Assembly (NCBI RefSeq): GCF_016908975.1
Contig: NZ_JAFBEX010000003.1
Location: 248,001 to 312,000, forward strand
Source: Neobacillus cucumis
GTDB lineage: Bacteria; Bacillota; Bacilli; Bacillales; Cytobacillaceae
Direction: 5' to 3'
DNA: 64,000 nt
Shown here: one piece after another, positions 58,177 to 64,000 of the stretch
Layout of the letters: every line of letters starts with the position of its first letter
Position numbering within the stretch: the stretch's first letter is position 1
Position numbers and translations under genes: made by a program
Notes under the pieces: model-generated
The model's input: only the letters and a program-made list of their open reading frames with translations
Told to the model about the DNA's origin: nothing
The model's database searches: none

Positions 58177-58821
58177 CTAATTGTTCTTTTTCTCATCTAT
58201 TGTTCTTTTTATTTCATCAATTATTGTACTATGGTCTTCTAGTTGTTGTTCTGACAAATCTACTTTTGAATAAAAATCTAGGAGCGGTCGAAGTAACAAT
58301 TTTACCAGAACTTCATCTTTATCTATGGTTATTTTATCTTTAATTCTTTCCGTTAATACAGATTCAAAAGCAGTAACGTCCAAATCATTTTTCATAATAT
58401 TGCCAATATATGTACATACTTCTACATTTCCAGGCACATATAAATCACTGCTACTTATTCTGTCTGGGCTGAAACGTAGGTATTTGAAGCCATTTCGCAA
58501 CTCTTTTTTCTTTTCATCTTCATCTGCTTCTTTTTTTGTGATAGGGTTTTTTAATTGCATAGGCAACATAGTATAAGGACATAAAAAATGAGTGTCTTTT
58601 TTTTCTATCCATTTTTTTCTCATTTCTTGAGCAAATAAAATTTTATTTTGTTTTTCATCATTATCAAATTTAACTTCTTTCCGACCTTTATCTTTTATAA
58701 CCATTGCAGCCTTATCCCAAAAAGGATGACAATCCTCACATATTTTATTATTTTTACCTAAGTGTCCCCCACAAACAATACAACCTGTTTCTTCTTTCTT
58801 ATTTGCTAACCTTAATGACAA
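58177..58821 (-). CDS. Zinc-finger protein with HNH-like core, unknown role
   Basis: Unrecognised 214-residue protein. An N-terminal zinc knuckle has C14, C17, C28 and C31 (CIVCG...CEDC). The middle has H78-x2-C81 (HFLCPYTMLPM) and SPDRISSSDLYVPGNVEV (118-135), then N141 and KND (144-146). SPDRIxxxxxYxPGNV followed by N and K is the second half of many HNH/treble-clef endonucleases. The first catalytic His is not obvious, so activity is doubtful. The rest is charged helix. The TTG start follows GAGGAAGAACA. It is convergent with CBASS, so it may be an accessory defence gene or an independent insert. Confidence 0.55.
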   Translation of the reverse strand: MSLRLANKKEETGCIVCGGHLGKNNKICEDCHPFWDKAAMVIKDKGRKEVKFDNDEKQNKILFAQEMRKKWIEKKDTHFLCPYTMLPMQLKNPITKKEADEDEKKKELRNGFKYLRFSPDRISSSDLYVPGNVEVCTYIGNIMKNDLDVTAFESVLTERIKDKITIDKDEVLVKLLLRPLLDFYSKVDLSEQQLEDHSTIIDEIKRTIDEKKNN

Positions 58822-59013
58822 TGTTCTTCCTCTTTTCCTATGAATAATATATAAACCGAACTCATTCTCCCTAAATTATCCTACAATTTTTTACAAAACA
58901 ACAAACAATATGCCGATTTTTTCTAAAAGAATCTTTCAATCATTTATAATCTTTATAATTAGGTTGATAGCTAAAGTATCAGTTTATTTTACATTAACTT
59001 TACATTGGTGAAC

Positions 59014-59042
59014 TTGAATTGGAATGTTCATTGATTTATTAT
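59014..59042 (+). promoter_or_regulatory. Promoter of the arsR-aquaporin-arsC operon
   Basis: TTGAAT, 17 bases, TATTAT. Directly downstream (59053-59074) is an A/T-rich near-palindrome, ATATATTAATATTTATAT, a plausible ArsR site. The 281-base gap before arsR otherwise shows nothing. Confidence 0.6.
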
Positions 59043-59102
59043 ATAAGCAAATAGTTATATATTAATATTTATATGAATTAAACCATTTATTTGGAGGTGT
59101 AA

Positions 59103-59453
59103 ATGATGTTGAAATCAATAGTTGACATGGAACGAGCTGCAAGCGTTTTGAAGTTATTAGGAGATAAAACACGCTTAACCATTGTTGCAATTTTAAAACA
59201 ACGAGAATGCTGTGTATGTGAATTTCAAGAAGTATTCGATATGAGTCAACCTTCTATCAGTCAACATCTTAGAAAACTAAAGGATTTAGGTTTAGTTAAA
59301 GAGGACCGCAGGGGTCAGTGGATTTTTTATTCTTTGAATCCACAAAGTAATTTATATGGACTTATTGAGGATGTTTTAGAGCATGTACCAGTCCAGACAG
59401 AAAAAATTAAACAGATTGAAAAAAGCAATCCTACGCTTCGTTGTGGTTGTTAA
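59103..59453 (+). CDS. arsR: ArsR-family arsenite-responsive repressor
   Basis: Winged-helix SmtB/ArsR repressor of 116 residues. The metal site ECCVCEF (C36, C37, C39) precedes the recognition helix MSQPSISQHLRKLKDLGLV. C-terminal CGC adds further thiols. GGAGGTG precedes two tandem ATGs; the second (59106) has the better spacing, so the first residue is uncertain. It starts the operon arsR-aquaporin-arsC-hesB-like. Confidence 0.93.
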   Translation: MMLKSIVDMERAASVLKLLGDKTRLTIVAILKQRECCVCEFQEVFDMSQPSISQHLRKLKDLGLVKEDRRGQWIFYSLNPQSNLYGLIEDVLEHVPVQTEKIKQIEKSNPTLRCGC

Positions 59454-59482
59454 GCAATTTAACCATCAAGGGGATAATAGAA

Positions 59483-60124
59483 ATGACAAAAAAGTTAATA
59501 AGCGAATTTTTAGGAACCTACTTTCTTGTTTTCGCTGGAACAGGTGCAGTAGTTATAGACTCGATTACAAAAAGTTTAACTCATGTAGGTGTCGCCCTTA
59601 CATTTGGGTTGGTTGTTATGGCATTAATTTTTACGTTTGGTCACCTCTCAGGTGCACATTTTAATCCAGCTGTTACCATTGGGTTTTTAATTCATGGGGA
59701 TATAAATAAAAAGGAAGCCATTTATTACATTATTTCTCAACTCATTGCAGGTATTGCTGCTAGTGCAACTTTATTATGTTTATTTGGAAATGTTGCTTCA
59801 TTAGGGACCACCTTACCAAGAGGCTCATGGGAGCAATCATTTTTATTGGAATTCATACTTACATTTTTCTTAATGATGGTTATTTTCGGCTCAGCTGTTC
59901 ACGGGAAGGCTGTAAAAGACTTTGCAGGAATTGCAATTGGTTCAACCGTAGGTTTAGAAGCTATGTTTGCAGGACCAATTTGCGGTGCATCCATGAATCC
60001 TGCAAGATCAATTGGACCAGCAATCGTATCAGGAAATATACAATGTTTATGGATTTATATTGTCGCAACGATTTTAGGAGCAAGTCTTGCGGCAATTTTT
60101 TATAAAATACTACACGAAAAATAA
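59483..60124 (+). CDS. Aquaporin/MIP-family channel, likely arsenite exit channel (AqpS-like)
   Basis: Six-span major intrinsic protein of 213 residues. The two pore motifs are HFNPAVT and MNPARS. Between arsR and arsC it takes the place of an ArsB or Acr3 pump. In Sinorhizobium the AqpS channel lets arsenite made by ArsC leave down its gradient, and I infer the same here. I chose the ATG at 59483 after AAGGGGATAATAGA. No arsenite pump gene was seen in the window. Confidence 0.85.
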   Translation: MTKKLISEFLGTYFLVFAGTGAVVIDSITKSLTHVGVALTFGLVVMALIFTFGHLSGAHFNPAVTIGFLIHGDINKKEAIYYIISQLIAGIAASATLLCLFGNVASLGTTLPRGSWEQSFLLEFILTFFLMMVIFGSAVHGKAVKDFAGIAIGSTVGLEAMFAGPICGASMNPARSIGPAIVSGNIQCLWIYIVATILGASLAAIFYKILHEK

Positions 60125-60137
60125 AGGAGTATACAAC

Positions 60138-60557
60138 ATGTCTAAAAAAACAATTTATTTCTTATGTACTGGTAACTCTTGCCGAAGCCAAATGGCAGAA
60201 GGTTGGGCTAAAAATCATTTAGGTGATGAGTGGGAAGTGAAAAGTGCTGGTCTTGAGGCACATGGTTTAAATCCGAATGCCGTCAAAGCGATGAAAGAAG
60301 CTGGTATTGATATTTCAAATCAAACATCTGATGTAATCGATCCTGAAATTCTAAATAACGCAGATTTAGTTGTTACGTTATGTGGTCATGCAGCAGATCA
60401 CTGCCCTGTAACCCCTCCACATGTAAAACGAGTTCATTGGGGATTTGATGACCCTGCCAAGGCAGAAGGAACGGATGAGGAAAAATGGGCATTCTTCCAA
60501 CGTGTCCGTGATGAAATTGGGGAAAGAATTAAACGATTTGCCGAAACTGGAGAGTAA
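60138..60557 (+). CDS. arsC: Thioredoxin-coupled arsenate reductase ArsC
   Basis: Reduces arsenate to arsenite. Low-molecular-weight phosphatase fold with nucleophile C10 and C15 in CTGNSCR, and redox cysteines C82 and C89 in LCGHAADHC. The numbering matches S. aureus ArsC exactly. The length is 139 residues. The ATG follows AAAGGAGTATACAAC. It lies 13 bases after the aquaporin gene, so one operon. Confidence 0.97.
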   Translation: MSKKTIYFLCTGNSCRSQMAEGWAKNHLGDEWEVKSAGLEAHGLNPNAVKAMKEAGIDISNQTSDVIDPEILNNADLVVTLCGHAADHCPVTPPHVKRVHWGFDDPAKAEGTDEEKWAFFQRVRDEIGERIKRFAETGE

Positions 60558-60568
60558 GATAACTAAAC

Positions 60569-60590
60569 AGCCAGGAGAATTCTCCTGGCT
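60569..60590. repeat. 22-base perfect palindrome after arsC
   Basis: AGCCAGGAGA-AT-TCTCCTGGCT has no T-run. It could be a weak transcript end, an mRNA stabiliser between arsC and the hesB-like gene, or a protein site. Confidence 0.6.
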
Positions 60591-60675
60591 AAACAATTGT
60601 AAAGCAATACTTCTACTCTGCAAATGTGTAGTGGAGTAAAATAAGATTGAACTTTGAATATAGGAGGAATCGAAC

Positions 60676-60954
60676 ATGAGAATTACAGACGAAGGCCGTG
60701 ATATGTTTAAACAAATGTTCAAAGAAGAGAATGCTAAGAACATTCGAATTTTTTTTGATGGCTTTGGCTGAGGACAGCCAAGAATTGGACTGGCTCTGGA
60801 TGAGCCAGAAGCAGACGATATTATCGTCACAATTAATGAAATACAGGTTGCAATTGACCCTATTATCGAACCCAACACAGAAGGCCTGATTCTCGATCGC
60901 AGTGGAGATGGAAAAGGGATTTCAATGATAGGTAATACTGGAAGATGTTGTTAG
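60676..60954 (+). CDS. HesB/IscA-like protein with in-frame TGA, probable selenoprotein
   Basis: Read with the TGA at 60769-60771 as one amino acid, this is a complete 92-residue HesB-like protein. It begins MRITDEGRDMFKQMFKEE and IRIFFDGFG, then the TGA residue (position 32), then GQPRIGLALDEPEADDI, and ends GNTGRCC. In HesB-like relatives this position is Cys or selenocysteine. The frame stays open and family-like on both sides. A hairpin at 60790-60808 fits the bacterial SECIS pattern. AGGAGGAATCGAAC precedes the ATG. If selenocysteine is not made, it is a pseudogene. It lies 118 bases after arsC. Confidence 0.72.
60790..60808 (+). promoter_or_regulatory. Candidate bacterial SECIS hairpin
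   Basis: CTGGCTC-TGGAT-GAGCCAG: a perfect 7-base stem with a 5-base loop whose second base is G. It starts 18 bases after the TGA, so the loop is 25 bases away. Bacterial SECIS elements have an early G in a small loop, about 16-37 bases after the UGA. Confidence 0.65.
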
Positions 60955-61017
60955 AGGAAGGCCTTTTATAAGGAAAGGGTTCTGTTTTAAAGCAAGTCTG
61001 TATCAAACACAAAAAAG

Positions 61018-61041
61018 CACCGTAATAGAACGGTGTTTTTT
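61018..61041 (+). terminator. Terminator after the hesB-like gene
   Basis: CACCGT/ACGGTG is followed by six Ts. It ends the first ars operon. Confidence 0.8.
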
Positions 61042-61223
61042 CTGTTTTTCTTATTTAATTAAAAATTAAAATTTTTTAAACTGGTATAAGCAAAGGATTT
61101 AATACATAAAAAAAATATGTGGAAGAAAATCTGAGTCGATTAGATGCTTCTCCGCTGCGGGCGAGACATCTCAGTTCATTACATCATTGGGTGTCCAGAA
61201 TATGATAAGGAGTTCGATGTGTA

Positions 61224-61565
61224 ATGAGTGAACAAATTTATTCGAAAAAGCAAGCTTTAGGTTACATTGCAAATGCATTATTTAAGGGTGGTATTCCGCA
61301 CAGGGATATAAAGGAAATCATGGCCAGGGCCAATAATAATATTAAAAGGGATCAAGTGATGCGTTGGACCAGTGTTAATGACATATTTCTTACTATATGC
61401 GGTGATACTCGGAACATAAATGCTAAAAACATGAAAAAACAATTAGATGAATGCCTAGGTAATTTGCATTGGTCTTTTGACCATCGTAGTGTAAAATGGG
61501 CTGAAGAAATGTTTGATACTTATGTTTTATTCTCAGGTTATGATAGTCTCCTAAACGGAATCTAA
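61224..61565 (+). CDS. Hypothetical protein, 113 residues
   Basis: Not recognised. A mixed, mainly helical soluble protein with regions YIANALFKGGIPHRDIKEIM and ECLGNLHWSFDHRSVKW. No membrane span, signal peptide or cysteine cluster. AAGGAG lies about 11 bases before the ATG. It has its own terminator. The 270 bases upstream hold a GC-richer patch and no clear promoter. Placement inside the ars island does not prove an arsenic role. Confidence 0.6.
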   Translation: MSEQIYSKKQALGYIANALFKGGIPHRDIKEIMARANNNIKRDQVMRWTSVNDIFLTICGDTRNINAKNMKKQLDECLGNLHWSFDHRSVKWAEEMFDTYVLFSGYDSLLNGI

Positions 61566-61573
61566 AACGAAAA

Positions 61574-61597
61574 GGCCACACCAATCACGGTGTGGTC
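61574..61597. terminator. Hairpin between the two hypothetical genes
   Basis: GGCCACACC-AATCAC-GGTGTGGTC lies between convergent genes and overlaps the stop of the minus-strand one. Confidence 0.65.
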
Positions 61598-62010
61598 TTA
61601 CTTCTTTTTAACTTTAATCCAGATAAAGGTGTGTTTGCTTTTATCTGAAGCTGTTGAGTGCAACAACAAGGTAAATCAGTAATCATATTATCTGCAAAAC
61701 CATATGAAGTCATAGACATTTTTAAATCGATAAAAGGCACTAGAATTGCATTATCCTGTCCTGTTACTTTAAGTGCTACATTTACACTCTCTAAATTAAT
61801 GCTTTCTCCAATAGTCTTAGATAACTGTTCATAGGCATCTAAAAAACGTTCGTACGTCTGGTTACCATACCTCATGGGGTTGTTTTTGAAAAAGAAGCTA
61901 ATGGTTAAATCCTTGGCTTCTTCTAAAGAACAGTTTCGAGAAATCTTGATTAAATTTATATAAGAAAGAAAATACTCTTTTTTCAAGGTGCTAGCATGGT
62001 TGACGGTCAA
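61585..62010 (-). CDS. Hypothetical ars-island protein with CCC motif
   Basis: Not recognised. 141 residues, mainly helical at the N-terminus (NHASTLKKEYFLSYINLIKI), with three adjacent cysteines in ITDLPCCCTQQL near residue 115. The TTG start has AAGGAGG 8 bases upstream. It follows the 62-residue Cys-tailed gene and arsR2 in one direction, so I infer one operon. The CCC could bind trivalent arsenic; this is inference only. Confidence 0.6.
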   Translation of the reverse strand: MTVNHASTLKKEYFLSYINLIKISRNCSLEEAKDLTISFFFKNNPMRYGNQTYERFLDAYEQLSKTIGESINLESVNVALKVTGQDNAILVPFIDLKMSMTSYGFADNMITDLPCCCTQQLQIKANTPLSGLKLKRSKTTP

Positions 62011-62038
62011 CGTTTCAACCTCCTTTTAAAGTCGAGAT

Positions 62039-62227
62039 TTAGCAACAAACGCATTCACAATTAGTTTTTACGGTAGTGCTTTCCCTTCTCGCTTTAAAAC
62101 TCGTTAATAGCTTTTTGAAAAAAGATTCCTTTTGAAGATGTTCTAACTTCCAAACGTTGCGGGCATTTCTTTCTACTTCCTCTTGGCGTAGTTTCATCAT
62201 TAGGTACTTTTCATACTCATTAAACAT
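62039..62227 (-). CDS. Small protein with Cys-rich tail (62 residues)
   Basis: Not recognised. A charged helix (KYLMMKLRQEEVERNARN) ends in the tail NCECVCC, four cysteines in six residues. The ATG follows GGAGGGTTAAAC. Immediately upstream are two ATCAA-N6-TTGAT operator-like sites, so arsR2 may control it. A thiol carrier or arsenic-binding role is possible but unproven. Confidence 0.7.
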   Translation of the reverse strand: MFNEYEKYLMMKLRQEEVERNARNVWKLEHLQKESFFKKLLTSFKARRESTTVKTNCECVCC

Positions 62228-62244
62228 GTTTAACCCTCCAATTA

Positions 62245-62283
62245 ATCAAATTATATTGATAAATTAATCAAAAAAAATTGATT
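62245..62283. promoter_or_regulatory. Operator-like palindromes O1 and O2
   Basis: ATCAA-N6-TTGAT at 62245-62260 and AATCAA-N6-TTGATT at 62266-62283, between arsR2 and the 62-residue gene. Their centres are 22 bases apart. Confidence 0.7.
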
Positions 62284-62299
62284 TAATGTTTAAAAAAAA

Positions 62300-62626
62300 T
62301 TAACAACAGGTTGGTTTGAAAACACAGCAAAGCTCATGCGACAATAGGTGATTGAGCTCTTCTTGATTTAGCTCGTAATAGCTCCAGGTTCCTTTTGTTT
62401 CTTTGATGATTATATTAGCGTCTAATAAGATTTTTAAATGATAAGATAATTTGGATTGAGACATATCCATCAACGGTGCCAAGTCGCAAACACACATCTT
62501 CCCGTTTTTTGTGAGTATATTCATGATCTGGAGTCTCTTTTTATCTGCAATTGCTTTAAATTTAAGCTCGTATTTTTCAAAAAACTTATCCATCGAAATG
62601 TCTTGTAATTGGATTTCTTCTGTCAT
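62300..62626 (-). CDS. arsR: Second ArsR-family repressor with Cys-rich C-terminus
   Basis: Winged-helix repressor of 108 residues. C45 and C47 are in KMCVCDLA before the helix MSQSKLSYHLKILLDANII. A second thiol group CCVFKPTCC (C100, C101, C107, C108) is at the very end. This differs from the first ArsR and may favour trivalent organoarsenicals, as some ArsRs next to arsI do. I chose the ATG at 62626 after AAGGTGAAACCT; the longer reading crosses the operator sites. Confidence 0.92.
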   Translation of the reverse strand: MTEEIQLQDISMDKFFEKYELKFKAIADKKRLQIMNILTKNGKMCVCDLAPLMDMSQSKLSYHLKILLDANIIIKETKGTWSYYELNQEELNHLLSHELCCVFKPTCC

Positions 62627-62644
62627 AGGTTTCACCTTCTCTAA

Positions 62645-62712
62645 ATCAAATAATCTTGATGAAATCATCATATATCCAAATTTTTCATATGTCAATATCA
62701 AATAAAATTGAT
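62645..62712. promoter_or_regulatory. Operator-like palindromes O3 and O4
   Basis: ATCAA-N6-TTGAT at 62645-62660 and 62697-62712, upstream of arsR2. Bound repressor would block its own promoter or leader. Confidence 0.7.
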
Positions 62713-62760
62713 TTAAACTTATTCTTATCATATTTCAGAAGCGTGAAAATGATACAAATA

Positions 62761-62869
62761 AATCAATTTTTTTTGATTAAGGGGTTGTAATTAGAAAAAA
62801 TTGCTAATATACTGTAATCATAAATCAAAAAAAGTTGATTTATAGCTAATAAATCAAAAATATTTGATT
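62761..62869. promoter_or_regulatory. Operator-like palindromes O5, O6 and O7 at the arsI promoter
   Basis: AATCAA-N6-TTGATT at 62761-62778, 62823-62840 and 62852-62869. O5 touches the -35 side of the arsI promoter and O6/O7 cover the transcript start. All have six-base spacers. Confidence 0.75.
62785..62813 (+). promoter_or_regulatory. SigA-type promoter of arsI
   Basis: TTGTAA, 17 bases, TATACT, flanked by operator-like palindromes. Confidence 0.75.
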
Positions 62870-62898
62870 TAAAAACCCATTATTAAAAGGAGATGTTA

Positions 62899-63342
62899 AT
62901 GACGAAAATGCATGTTGGAGTGAATGTAACAAATTTAGAAAAATCAATTGAGTTCTATACTAAAGTATTCAATACGGAGCCTGTAAAGATAAAAACAGAC
63001 TATGCTAAGTTTTTACTTGATGATCCTGGCCTTAACTTCACTTTAAACTTAAAAGATAAGGTATCAGGAAACCAAGTTGGACACTTTGGATTTCAAGTTG
63101 GTAACCGAGATGAAGTTTTCCAACATAAAGGTCGTTTAGAGAAATTGGGCTTTTTCGCTCGTGAAGAAATGGACGTTACTTGCTGCTATGCAACCCAGGA
63201 TAAATTTTGGGTAACAGATCCAGACGGTAACGAATGGGAGTTCTTTTATACAAAAAGCGATGTAGAAACAATGACTACGGAGTCATCTTGTTGTGCAACT
63301 CAACCGACCAAAGAAGAAACAAAAACTTCAACATGCTGTTAA
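62899..63342 (+). CDS. arsI: ArsI, organoarsenical C-As lyase (VOC family)
   Basis: Non-heme iron dioxygenase-like enzyme that breaks the carbon-arsenic bond of trivalent methyl- and aromatic arsenicals. Metal ligands H5, H62 and E114 and the substrate cysteine pair C95-C96 (VTCCYATQDKFWV) match the ArsI pattern. The C-terminus has added cysteines (SSCC, TSTCC). It is also annotated as CadI-like in some genomes. I chose the ATG at 62899 after AAAGGAG, giving 147 residues. It is divergent from arsR2 across shared operators. Confidence 0.92.
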   Translation: MTKMHVGVNVTNLEKSIEFYTKVFNTEPVKIKTDYAKFLLDDPGLNFTLNLKDKVSGNQVGHFGFQVGNRDEVFQHKGRLEKLGFFAREEMDVTCCYATQDKFWVTDPDGNEWEFFYTKSDVETMTTESSCCATQPTKEETKTSTCC

Positions 63343-63369
63343 CTCTCTAAGGTTAACAGCAACTCCTTG

Positions 63370-63400
63370 AGCGTTTCTGTATAAGCAGAAACGCTTTTTA
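63370..63400 (+). terminator. Terminator of arsI
   Basis: AGCGTTTCTG/CAGAAACGCT is followed by TTTTT. Confidence 0.88.
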
Positions 63401-63466
63401 TTACTTGATGGAAATACGCATTGCATTTATATTGAACTTAATAAATAGACAAAGCTGGTGGTTTGA

Positions 63467-63970
63467 GTGAAAGATTCAATAGTTATCAAACAAATGCAAC
63501 GGGAACATTGGGACCAGATTCGTGAAATCTACTTAGAAGGAATCGCTACTGGTAATGCAACCTTTCAAAAGGTAGCTCCGTCATGGGAAGAATGGGATAG
63601 TAGTCATGTGAAGGAGTGTCGTCTTGTTGCACGCTTAGAGGAAAAGGTTTTGGGCTGGGCTGCGTTAACCCCAGTCTCAGGGCGATGTGTATATGCAGGC
63701 GTAGCCGAAGTGAGCATTTATGTTAGTCAAAGCAATTATGGAAAGGGGATTGGCAGTAGGCTTTTAAATTCCTTGATTGAACAAAGCGAACAGAACGGTT
63801 TCTGGACGTTACAATCAGGTATATTCCCTGAAAATGTTGCTAGCCTTAAATTGCATAGTAAGCATGGTTTTCGGGAGGTTGGTAGAAGAGAACGTATTGG
63901 GAAAATGGATGGTGTTTGGCGTGATACTGTATTGTTAGAAAGAAGAAGTAATAAGGTTGGAATCAATTAA
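63467..63970 (+). CDS. arsN1: GNAT acetyltransferase, ArsN1-like (arsinothricin resistance)
   Basis: N-acetyltransferase of 167 residues in the phosphinothricin-acetyltransferase-like group. The acetyl-CoA motif Q/RxxGxG/A appears as SNYGKGIGSRLL, and YAGVAEVSIYV and GKMDGVWRDTVLLER are family-typical. ArsN1 enzymes in ars operons acetylate the antibiotic arsinothricin. Here ars context favours that over bialaphos resistance. The GTG start has GGTGG upstream. It could instead acetylate another amine. Confidence 0.8.
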   Translation: MKDSIVIKQMQREHWDQIREIYLEGIATGNATFQKVAPSWEEWDSSHVKECRLVARLEEKVLGWAALTPVSGRCVYAGVAEVSIYVSQSNYGKGIGSRLLNSLIEQSEQNGFWTLQSGIFPENVASLKLHSKHGFREVGRRERIGKMDGVWRDTVLLERRSNKVGIN

Positions 63971-64000
63971 GTTCATTCAATTAAACTGTGCTTTAGTTCA

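Noticed and set aside
60378..60878. Minus-strand ORF of 166 codons across arsC and the hesB-like gene
   Set aside because: It overlaps two well-supported genes on the other strand and has no ribosome site or family features.
60698..60889. Plus-strand ORF of 63 codons inside the hesB-like gene
   Set aside because: It is an out-of-frame shadow; the family sequence runs in the frame containing the TGA.

Overview
The window is a chromosomal stretch of an endospore-forming, low-GC Gram-positive bacterium of the family Bacillaceae. I infer a Neobacillus- or Mesobacillus-like relative of Bacillus subtilis. The evidence is close gene-by-gene agreement with the B. subtilis dnaK-hrcA, comE, sigK, alaS and cymR region, sporulation genes (gpr, spoIIP, sda, an uninterrupted sigK), TTG and GTG starts behind strong AGGAGG ribosome sites, and a CIRCE heat-shock operator. 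No rRNA, tRNA or CRISPR array was seen.

Layout. 1-4.1 kb: heat-shock operon hrcA-grpE-dnaK-(dnaJ), read leftwards from a CIRCE-controlled promoter. 4.1-12 kb: hemW, lepA, yqxA, spoIIP, gpr, rpsT, holA. 12.3-17 kb: yqzM, the DNA-uptake operon comEA-comEB-comEC, and divergent comER. 17-22.2 kb: operon yqeG-yqeH-aroE-yhbY-nadD-yqeK-rsfS-yqeM (ribosome assembly, NAD and shikimate metabolism). 22.6-25.4 kb: sda with DnaA boxes, psd and pssA (phosphatidylethanolamine synthesis), sigK. 25.4-30.5 kb: a less conserved segment with nested repeats, a lipoprotein, a response-regulator remnant, pepF and several tiny genes including yrzI. 30.5-42 kb: mccB/mccA/mtnN (methionine-to-cysteine conversion), yrrS-pbpI, greA, udk, a tRNA wobble-uridine set (trhP1, trhP2, trmR) and mltG. 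42-54.7 kb: yrzB-ruvX-yrzL, alaS behind a T-box leader, yrrI, yrzQ, yrzR, yrrD, recD2, yrrB, mnmA, the yrvO-type desulfurase and cymR.

At 55.16 kb the conserved order stops inside rarA, which is cut just after its Walker B motif. What follows is accessory DNA. It holds a two-gene CBASS anti-phage system (a membrane SAVED effector plus a CD-NTase), a convergent HNH-like zinc protein, and an arsenic-resistance island. The island has arsR, an aquaporin, arsC and a HesB/IscA-like gene with an in-frame TGA at the conserved cysteine position, followed by a hairpin fitting the bacterial SECIS pattern, so it is probably a selenoprotein. It continues with a second arsR, two Cys-bearing proteins of unknown role, arsI (C-As lyase) and an arsN-type acetyltransferase. 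Seven copies of one palindrome, ATCAA-N6-TTGAT, surround the second arsR and arsI and look like its operators.

Two families of small interspersed repeats (A, about 120 bp; B, about 70 or 245 bp) lie between genes. One A copy is interrupted by another A-like element. Short B copies look like long copies that lost their middle between two direct repeats.
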